From NCBI GenBank assembly GCA_020353115.1, contig CP070687.1, positions 2,515,343-2,530,158 of the forward strand: DNA of 14,816 bases, written 5' to 3'. Every line of letters begins with the position of its first letter. Position 1 is the first letter of the stretch. Under the pieces are notes generated by a model that was not told where the DNA came from, searched no databases, and was given only the letters and a program-made list of their open reading frames with translations. Shown here in pieces: positions 8,901 through 13,457 of this stretch. The position numbers were made by a program, and so were the translations under genes. This DNA is from Bacteroidales bacterium. GTDB lineage: Bacteria; Bacteroidota; Bacteroidia; Bacteroidales; VadinHA17.

Positions 8901-9001
8901 GGGCCCCCATGGGATGGACCATCATCGGCGGATTATTGGTCTCTACTTTGTTAACCCTGATCGTTGTACCGGTGTTTTACAGGATCTTAACAAGAGGATG
9001 A
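5960..9001 (+). CDS. RND efflux pump inner-membrane subunit (HAE-1-like, AcrB/MexB superfamily)
   Basis: From ATG 5960 the protein has 1013 residues, normal for proton-driven RND pumps. It begins with a short basic stretch and the first membrane helix, then the family's MPRSENPTIYVPGG region, a large periplasmic loop, helices 2-6, a second large loop and helices 8-12. The frame is open back to an ATG at 5867, but those 31 codons come mostly from a repeat also found after the gene, and RND proteins normally start just before helix 1, so 5960 is preferred. In helix 4 the proton-relay pair is D398-N399 (LLVDNSIVVVEN), where AcrB has Asp-Asp; in helix 10 N925 stands where AcrB has Lys940. Third structural gene of the efflux unit, 245 bp after the adaptor. 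Likely a drug, lipid or metabolite exporter; heavy-metal pumps are less likely. Substrate unknown. Confidence 0.92.
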   Translation: MKLPRFAIRNHQFTILAFTLLLIMGIKSFLTMPRSENPTIYVPGGTVYVVYPGANPQDLEQLVAFPLEGALNELEDIEQIQTDLKDGLAVISVEFSYDTDAEKKFEEVIRQVNSVKNDLPSEIIYLDVMEWSSSDLAMIQLAFIADTVSFARLEYQADQLKRRIEKTAGVKRVEILAVPAQEIRISLDIEKMAGMNISITQVAQAIQSNNANIPGGSVKLDGKSFGIKTSGSYKNLEELRNTVVHSYLGKLIHLKHIATVEYDYEDNNYYARFNGQRCIFLTIHQKEDLDVIDLAGQIKPLIANFQRYMPEEIRLEYVFDQSEVIKTRISGFMSNLIQGIALVGIIVLLSLGLRSSLIVILAIPMSILVGLSFVDMAGFGLQQISIAALVVALGLLVDNSIVVVENIRRFIRLGYNPGEAAGKGASQIGWPIFSATLTTLLAFVPIIMMPDKAGDFIKSLPVTLIATLSVSLFLALSLTPLAGSLMFRDLKGTLNGRSDFFQRFLKRIIEGPYRKVLDFSIRRKAVVLSLAFLILAGSVVMFPLVGISFFPPAETPEFMIRALLPEGSNIDRTDRVARDVEAVLASMTQVDHFATNVGHGNPRIYYNIFSKNYALNFAEIYVKLKEYNSEDYRRTVEELRQQFVNYPGAKITVKEYMQGVPSDAPIMVYVHGEDVDVLTGLAREVQEILETIPGPINIDNQLDISRTDIHFNINKEKAGIFGVPVVEIDRAIRTAISGMEIGSFRNEEGEEFKIVIRLPVNERVQLQDFQKIFVRSLSGRFIPLYQLATMEFREAPGIVSRYNLERSGLIKADLTPDASLDEVLDELISQLEMIRFPDNYDYWIGGELENRTESFGGMKHAVLLALIAIFAVLVLQFKSFVQPIIIFVAIPLAMIGSIWALFITGYTFSFTAFIGAASLVGIVVNNSIILVDYTNILRKEGLILEEALKKAGETRFTPILLTTLTTIGGLLPLTLRGGELWAPMGWTIIGGLLVSTLLTLIVVPVFYRILTRG

Positions 9002-9040
9002 GAAGTGAACAGTGAGTAGTGGCGAGCGGGAACCGGGAAC
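9000..9040. repeat. Composite intergenic repeat, copy 2 (three heptads plus GC-rich block)
   Basis: GAGAAGT, GAACAGT and GAGTAGT (9000-9020) are followed by GGCGAGCGGGAACCGGGAAC (9021-9040). Positions 9014-9040 match 5769-5795 at 26 of 27 bases. The array begins within the TGA stop codon (8999-9001) of the RND gene. Same orientation as copy 1, so the two copies are direct repeats flanking the pump gene. Confidence 0.88.
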
Positions 9041-9064
9041 TGAGAAGCGTCCCGCTCCATAGGA

Positions 9065-9123
9065 GTCCCTTCGAGAAAGGGATGCCTGCCTGCCCGCAGC
9101 AGGCGGGCCTTCGGCAAAAACCG
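9065..9123. repeat. GC-rich hairpin block of the composite repeat
   Basis: Two adjacent hairpins: TCCCTT/AAGGGA with a 5-nt loop (9066-9082), and a GC-rich one that can pair either as GCCTGC/GCAGGC (9088-9104) or as GCCCGC/GCGGGC (9092-9108). A CTTCGGCAAAAACCG tail follows. The copy upstream of the pump (5882-5936) has lost most of the pairing. It could act as a transcription terminator or RNA stabiliser for the efflux operon, but there is no T-tract, so a REP-like dispersed element is equally possible. Confidence 0.6.
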
Positions 9124-9222
9124 GGAACCGAAAATTCTGCGTCCCCGTCCTCGATAAAACTGTTGCCATTTTACGATAAACCTCCTGAATTTTATAACTT
9201 TAATTTAAATATTAAACTGTTT

Positions 9223-10116
9223 ATGAAACGATCGTTATTCTCACGCTGGTGTATTATCCTGGTTCTCCTGGTATCTGCATCCGGATTTTCAAGGTATGGC
9301 CCCGGTAATCCTGTTCCAGGCAATCAGGAATATCCTGCAGCCGGACTATTGCGACAAATGATATCGAATATCAGGAGTATCAATAGCCTGGAATTCAGCA
9401 TGAAGGTGATATACCGGATTGAAGGAGAACAAATAGAGAAAAGAGGGAGGTTCAAACTGGTAAACGAACCGTTCAGGATTTATTATAAACAGGAATACCC
9501 CAGGAGAGACCTCGAAATCTTATACGTTGACGGTAAGCATAACAACAGGATCCTGGTTAATCCAAATTCATTCCCCTGGATAAATTTCACACTGGATCCA
9601 TATGGAAGACTGATGAGTGAGAACAGGCACCAGACCATCTTTGAAGCAGGATTCCGTCTGATCGCAGATATTCTGGAATCTTTTTTAGTGGATTACAGTG
9701 AGGATCTGGATAAGATTGTCCGGTATAGTGGAAAGAAAGTGGCAAATGAAATACCATGCCATCACATAATTATTGAAATTCCCGATTTCAGGTATATAAA
9801 CTACACCACCAGGGAAGGAGAAACGGTCGCGTCAATTGCTCAGCAAAAAGGGATAAACAGCTATATGATCATGGAAAACAACCCGGGCATCGGTAGTAGC
9901 AGGAAAAGTCTGGGTGCAAAAGACATATTAATACCGAATTGCTATGCAAAACGGATTGAATTTTGCGTTGACAGGGAGAAACTGATTCTTACTTCATTAG
10001 AAGTCTACGATGACAAGGGGCTGTTCGAATCGTTTGACTTCGGGGATATAAAATTGAATGTGTCATTTCATCCTGAAGAGTTTAACCGTGATTTCCCGGA
10101 GTATGGTTTTAAATAG
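9223..10116 (+). CDS. Secreted DUF1571-family protein with embedded LysM-like module
   Basis: From ATG 9223 the protein has 297 residues: a basic N-terminus, a hydrophobic signal sequence (about residues 9-21), then an antiparallel beta-rich domain (SMKVIYRIEGEQIEKRG, RIYYKQEYPRRDLEILYV, ILVNPNSFPWINFTLDPYG) that I recognise as the DUF1571 type, akin to LolA-like lipid-carrier folds. Residues 194 to about 243 (YTTREGETVASIAQQKG, then IMENNPG and LGAKDILIP) look like a LysM module inserted before the last strands. The final part (LEVYDDKGLFESFDFGD) closes the first domain. An in-frame ATG at 9019 would add 68 residues coded by repeat DNA, so I reject it. LysM modules usually bind peptidoglycan, so a periplasmic, wall-associated role is plausible; the actual function is unknown. 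Gene stands alone between repeats and an AT-rich gap. Confidence 0.75.
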   Translation: MKRSLFSRWCIILVLLVSASGFSRYGPGNPVPGNQEYPAAGLLRQMISNIRSINSLEFSMKVIYRIEGEQIEKRGRFKLVNEPFRIYYKQEYPRRDLEILYVDGKHNNRILVNPNSFPWINFTLDPYGRLMSENRHQTIFEAGFRLIADILESFLVDYSEDLDKIVRYSGKKVANEIPCHHIIIEIPDFRYINYTTREGETVASIAQQKGINSYMIMENNPGIGSSRKSLGAKDILIPNCYAKRIEFCVDREKLILTSLEVYDDKGLFESFDFGDIKLNVSFHPEEFNRDFPEYGFK

Positions 10117-10359
10117 ACGTTGATTAAAGTCGTTCGACTGTTGATGAAAGTCCGTTAACATTCCTTAACCTGATTTCCGTACACTATTCCGTGATAGGGC
10201 TGGAGATCGTTCCGAATATTCCATTCTGAATGAATTTTTCCATTTTTCCATAGAAAATATCCTGGGAATACGATTCATCTTATTTAATCGTGACTTTTTG
10301 CATTATGAAGATGAATTGATGGGTTAATAATCATATTCCCATGGAAACAGAGAGTGTGG

Positions 10360-10456
10360 TTACATATGTAATACAATCATGACAAAATAACCGGAATATC
10401 ATATACATATGTCAACCGCAAACAAAGAATCCAATCAAATAGATATACAAATGTAA
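10360..10456. promoter_or_regulatory. Operator cluster A: three TTACAWWTGTAA-like motifs
   Basis: Copies at 10360-10371 (TTACATATGTAA, a perfect 12-bp palindrome), 10403-10414 (ATACATATGTCA) and 10445-10456 (ATACAAATGTAA). All share the core ACAWWTGT. Centres are 43 and 42 bp apart, about four helical turns, so all three face the same side of the DNA. Likely sites for the XRE regulator encoded 460 bp downstream; the link is inferred from the shared motif in cluster B. Confidence 0.6.
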
Positions 10457-10844
10457 TAATTTAAGGAGTAACTTTCCGGTAAAGAAAAAAAACTAGTAAA
10501 CTATTGAAAACCAAAGCTTTAATTTAACTATATAAAGTGTTTATCCAATATTATTATAACGATTCATACAAAAACGTACTGAGAATTTAGTTTATTCAAC
10601 TATTAAATCTTGAATACCAGCAAATTAAATAATATAATTAAAGTAATACATAAAGTATGTAAAAAACCTTTGAAAAAAAGGTACAATTTATTTAAAATAT
10701 TAATAAACAGTAATATATTACGTATATAAATAAAACAATAGGATATTAAATAACCTGAGTAATACACGTTATGGGACAGATAAAATACAAAATACTGAAA
10801 AACAAGCAATTAATAATAATTATTGACATATATAACCTAGTTGT

Positions 10845-10901
10845 AGACAAATGTAATAAATAAATTTACATATGTTAAATATAAATTGATTACATTTGTG
10901 A
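10845..10901. promoter_or_regulatory. Operator cluster B: three motifs at the XRE promoter
   Basis: Copies at 10845-10856 (AGACAAATGTAA), 10866-10877 (TTACATATGTTA) and 10890-10901 (TTACATTTGTGA). Centres are 21 and 24 bp apart, about two helical turns. The third copy overlaps a perfect Bacteroidetes -7 box, so binding there would block the promoter. Autoregulation by the XRE protein is the natural reading. Confidence 0.65.
10891..10898 (+). promoter_or_regulatory. Candidate -7 box (TAnnTTTG) of the XRE regulator gene
   Basis: TACATTTG is a full match to the Bacteroidetes -7 consensus TAnnTTTG and lies inside operator motif 10890-10901. Transcription would begin near 10904, giving a leader of about 15 nt before ATG 10919. 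A clear -33 TTTG is not present at the usual 19-21 bp distance, which lowers confidence and would fit a weak or regulated promoter. Confidence 0.5.
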
Positions 10902-10918
10902 ATGCAAAAAAATCGTTA

Positions 10919-11338
10919 ATGAGAGACAGGATTTTACATTTCTTACAATCTGAGCAGCTTAGCTCAACTCAATTTGCAGATAAAATTGGGGTACAGAGGT
11001 CGAGTGTATCACATATACTATCCGGGAGGAATAATCCGAGCTATGATTTTCTGAGAAAGATTTTGGAGAACTTTTCAACTCTGAATCCTGAATGGCTTAT
11101 GCTTGGGACTGGAGAGATGTATAGAACAGGGAAGGATACGGAATTGTTTAAAAATACAGGGGAAGAGCATGGTGGTGAGGATAACGTTCCATTGGAGGGG
11201 AAAGTTGTTGAAAAAAGGAAGCCCGGTGAAAATATGGAAAACGAGATGAAAGCAGGTACCATTCGATCGTCTGAAATAGAGCGTGTTGTTATTTTTTACC
11301 GGGACAGTACCTTTTCAGAATATCATCCTTCAGGTTAA
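10919..11338 (+). CDS. XRE-family helix-turn-helix transcriptional regulator
   Basis: From ATG 10919 the protein has 139 residues. Residues 3-52 are a lambda-repressor-like HTH: LSSTQFADKIGVQRSSVSHI (14-33) with recognition helix around 26-35, then the GRNNPSYDFLRKILENF helix-loop-helix and the NPEWLMLGTGEMYR closure common in Bacteroidetes. Residues 60-115 are charged and low in order, and the end (IERVVIFYRDSTFSEYHP, about 120-138) is a beta-hairpin-like tail I associate with this family. An in-frame TTG at 10886 would extend it by 11 residues, but that region is operator DNA overlapping the -7 box, so ATG 10919 is chosen. The upstream operator cluster implies autoregulation. No peptidase (LexA/S24) domain is present, so it is not a cleavable SOS-type repressor. 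Target genes unknown. Confidence 0.85.
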   Translation: MRDRILHFLQSEQLSSTQFADKIGVQRSSVSHILSGRNNPSYDFLRKILENFSTLNPEWLMLGTGEMYRTGKDTELFKNTGEEHGGEDNVPLEGKVVEKRKPGENMENEMKAGTIRSSEIERVVIFYRDSTFSEYHPSG

Positions 11339-11420
11339 TACGATCATAGGACGTTTGAGGGTTTTTCCTGTTTTTTTGAACAATTCTTCTCTGGCTGCTT
11401 CAAAAGCGATCGAAAAAATG

Positions 11421-11428
11421 TATTTTTG
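11421..11428 (+). promoter_or_regulatory. Candidate -7 box (TAnnTTTG) for the pyrK-pyrD operon
   Basis: TATTTTTG matches the Bacteroidetes -7 consensus exactly and sits 86 bp before the pyrK start at 11515. Transcription would start about 11431-11435, at or within the first leader hairpin. No clear -33 TTTG is visible at the expected distance. Confidence 0.6.
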
Positions 11429-11430
11429 TG

Positions 11431-11475
11431 CCGGGAAACATCCCGGTAGATCCAGGAAAAAAGCAATAATCCTGG
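11431..11475 (+). promoter_or_regulatory. Two hairpins in the pyrK leader
   Basis: First hairpin: CCGGGA (11431-11436), loop AACA, TCCCGG (11441-11446), a perfect 6-bp stem. Second: CCAGGA (11452-11457), 12-nt loop, TCCTGG (11470-11475). The 3' arm of the second could also pair with another CCAGGA at 11529-11534 in the start of pyrK. Neither is followed by a T run, so simple termination is unlikely. A role in pyrimidine control is inferred only from position. Confidence 0.45.
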
Positions 11476-11514
11476 CTTATGGCCGGATCAGGTTTTAAAA
11501 TATCTTTCGGATTA

Positions 11515-12291
11515 ATGAAAAAGTGGATCCAGGATTTTACGGTGATTGAGAACATAACACTGAATTCCGAATATTTTGAACTGATCGTTTCCCCTTCAGA
11601 TCCCCTTCCCGAAGTACTACCCGGACAGTTTGCAGCAATTCGTGTCGATCACTCCCCCGGCACTTTTCTCCGCCGGCCAATATCAATTTATGATACTGAT
11701 TATCAAAAAAATACATTAAGTTTTCTGATCCAGGTCGTGGGTGAAGGTACGAAGAAGCTGTCCGGACTCCGGAAATCTGATACGCTGAATCTCATATATC
11801 CGTTGGGAAACACCTTTGATACGGCAGGTGTGAGAAAACCCCTTCTTATTGGTGGCGGTATTGGTATTGCCCCGTTACTCTTTCTGGGCAACCATCTGAA
11901 GGACAAGGGTCTGAAACCTGTATTTATACTCGGATTCAGGCATGCCGGTTTGTTGGTAGATCTATCTCCCTTCAGGAAATACGGGGAGGTATATCTGACG
12001 ACGGATGACGGTTCGGCCGGTGAGAGGGGACTTGTGCTTGACCATTCGATACTGCGCCGGCATAAGTTTGATTTCGATATGATTTACACATGCGGACCCG
12101 AAGTGATGATGAAAGCGGTGGCTGAATTTGCCCTGGATCGGGGGATTCAGTCGCAGGTATCCCTGGAAAATACCATGGCCTGTGGATTCGGGGCATGCCT
12201 CTGTTGTGTTCAGAAGACTAGGCAAGGAAACAAAATCGTTTGTACGGAAGGACCCGTTTTTAATTCAAGAGAACTGGTATGGCAGATCTGA
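11515..12291 (+). CDS. pyrK: Dihydroorotate dehydrogenase B, electron-transfer subunit (FAD, 2Fe-2S)
   Basis: A 258-residue ferredoxin-reductase-like protein that passes electrons from the catalytic subunit's FMN to NAD+ in UMP synthesis. Residues 1-100 form the FAD-binding barrel with LPGQF (35-39) and RRPIS (53-57). The Rossmann-like NAD domain follows, with GGGIGIAPL and later TCGPEVMM. The C-terminus holds the 2Fe-2S ligands C223, C228, C231 and C243 (CGFGACLCC, then VCTEGPVF); C230 is an extra cysteine. An in-frame ATG at 11479 would add 12 residues, but Bacteroidetes PyrK typically begins MKK followed by a hydrophobic/charged strand, as at 11515, and the extension overlaps the leader, so 11515 is preferred. 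Its last 13 bp overlap pyrD, indicating translational coupling. Confidence 0.93.
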   Translation: MKKWIQDFTVIENITLNSEYFELIVSPSDPLPEVLPGQFAAIRVDHSPGTFLRRPISIYDTDYQKNTLSFLIQVVGEGTKKLSGLRKSDTLNLIYPLGNTFDTAGVRKPLLIGGGIGIAPLLFLGNHLKDKGLKPVFILGFRHAGLLVDLSPFRKYGEVYLTTDDGSAGERGLVLDHSILRRHKFDFDMIYTCGPEVMMKAVAEFALDRGIQSQVSLENTMACGFGACLCCVQKTRQGNKIVCTEGPVFNSRELVWQI

Positions 12292-13226
12292 CGGTAAATA
12301 TAGGGCAAATGCAATGGAAAAATCCGGTCGGCACGGCTTCGGGCTGTTTTGGTTACGGACCTGAATTTGACGATTTTATCGATGTAAACCGGCTTGGTGC
12401 TGTTTTTGTAAAGGGAACCACCGGATCGAAAAGGGAAGGGAATCCCTATCCGAGAATGGTGGAAACCGCTTCCGGAATGCTTAATTCCGTCGGCCTTCAA
12501 AACAAGGGGATTGATTACTTCATTTCCGATATCTATCCCGTTATCCGGAAATACAATACCCACATGATTGTCAATGTCTCCGGATCTACCGTGGAGGAAT
12601 ATGTGGAAGTCTCGGAAAAGCTTAACGACCTGGACGGGATACCGGCTATCGAGTTGAATATCTCCTGCCCCAATGTGAAGGATGGAGGCATGGTATTCGG
12701 AATCCATTGTCCATCCGCAATCAAGGTAACCGATGCCGTTCGGAAAGTATATCATAAAACCCTGATTGTCAAATTATCCCCGAATGTAACATCCATACCG
12801 GAATTTGCCAGGGGGGTGGAAGGAGCCGGAGCAGATGCTGTCTCCCTTATCAATACCCTTCTGGGAATGGCTATTGATGCCGGGATACGAAAACCTGTGC
12901 TTGCAACCGTTACCGGAGGATTATCCGGACCGGCTGTAAAACCGGTCGCCCTCCGAATGGTATGGGAGGCCTTCCGTGCCGTGAAGATTCCCGTAATAGG
13001 AATGGGAGGGATTATGAATGCCACGGATGCCGTTGAATTTATGCTTGCTGGAGCCACAGCAATCCAGGTTGGAACTGCTAATTTCATTGATCCTCAGGTA
13101 TCCCTGAAAATACTGGAAGGAATCGGGGAATACCTTGAAAACCATAATATTCCTGCTGTAAAAAACCTCACAGGGGCACTGGAACTCCCGGATGACTACG
13201 AAAGATACCGGCCGGATACCCTCTAA
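12279..13226 (+). CDS. pyrD: Dihydroorotate dehydrogenase B (NAD+), catalytic subunit
   Basis: A 315-residue TIM-barrel flavoprotein that oxidises dihydroorotate to orotate, step four of pyrimidine synthesis, in the cytoplasm. It begins with the substrate-side [13 protein letters not shown] (around 14-26), has the KGTT loop and NSVGLQNKG, and the active-site loop NISCPNV with the base Cys130; the cysteine marks class 1 enzymes (class 2 has serine). FMN-phosphate binding is shown by GMGGI and [12 protein letters not shown] near the C-terminus. With PyrK next to it, it is class 1B, using NAD+ rather than fumarate or quinone. It overlaps pyrK by 13 bp. No other pyr gene is in the window. Confidence 0.95.
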   Translation: MADLTVNIGQMQWKNPVGTASGCFGYGPEFDDFIDVNRLGAVFVKGTTGSKREGNPYPRMVETASGMLNSVGLQNKGIDYFISDIYPVIRKYNTHMIVNVSGSTVEEYVEVSEKLNDLDGIPAIELNISCPNVKDGGMVFGIHCPSAIKVTDAVRKVYHKTLIVKLSPNVTSIPEFARGVEGAGADAVSLINTLLGMAIDAGIRKPVLATVTGGLSGPAVKPVALRMVWEAFRAVKIPVIGMGGIMNATDAVEFMLAGATAIQVGTANFIDPQVSLKILEGIGEYLENHNIPAVKNLTGALELPDDYERYRPDTL

Positions 13227-13455
13227 TACCCGTTTTTTTCGATATAAGCGATCCGAATTCACATTTGTGTTATTGGTCCTCTTGGCGGATATCGTTACTC
13301 AGAGAGGTTTAAAATGGTCTTATATCGGATTTCTGACCGAATGTTTACTTATGTATATACCCTGCTGGAATATTTTGTAAACTTCAACCGGTTGAACATA
13401 GCAATGGAAAAGAAGTCAGATACTTGAAGGATTTTCAGCCGAATGAAGGCAAGTA
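13227..13455. other. Convergent intergenic region between pyrD and the GH97 gene
   Basis: Contains a 14-bp perfect palindrome TTCAACCGGTTGAA (13383-13396), an isolated ACATTTGT core (13261-13268) like the XRE operators, and an 8-bp inverted repeat at 13419-13457. A rightward frame of 62 codons (13192-13380) overlaps the end of pyrD in another frame and looks like chance. Confidence 0.5.
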
Positions 13456-13457
13456 TC
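13419..13457 (-). terminator. Possible terminator hairpin at the end of the GH97 gene
   Basis: GATACTTG (13419-13426) and CAAGTATC (13450-13457) form a perfect 8-bp stem with a 23-nt loop, in which TTCA/TGAA can pair further. Read leftward, it overlaps the GH97 stop codon (13458-13456) and is followed by TGACTTCTTTTCC, only a weak T-tract. The stem is AT-rich and the loop long, so this is tentative. Confidence 0.3.

Larger units (their letters stand above)
10117..10918. other. AT-rich intergenic region of about 800 bp
   Basis: No convincing coding region. Base composition becomes strikingly AT-rich from about 10440, unlike the flanking genes. It carries six operator-like motifs (listed separately), a 15-bp inverted repeat TACATAAAGTATGTA at 10647-10661, and a -7 box for the regulator gene at 10891. 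A leftward hydrophobic reading frame of 68 codons (10809-10603) exists but its composition is what AT-rich DNA gives by chance. Confidence 0.6.

Noticed and set aside
9019..9222. N-terminal extension of the DUF1571 protein (68 codons from ATG 9019)
   Set aside because: It runs through the repeat and hairpin block and would bury the clear signal sequence that starts at ATG 9223.
10603..10809. Minus-strand 68-codon hydrophobic ORF as a firm gene
   Set aside because: Composition (Phe, Ile, Leu, Tyr, Asn) is what very AT-rich DNA gives; no recognisable domain. Kept only as a speculative finding because of the promoter-like motif facing it.
11283..11498. Plus-strand 71-codon ORF spanning the end of the XRE gene and the pyr leader
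   Set aside because: Overlaps the XRE coding sequence in another frame, crosses the pyr promoter and has no domain.
13192..13380. Plus-strand 62-codon ORF after pyrD
   Set aside because: Begins inside pyrD in another frame, no similarity to known proteins, no upstream signal.
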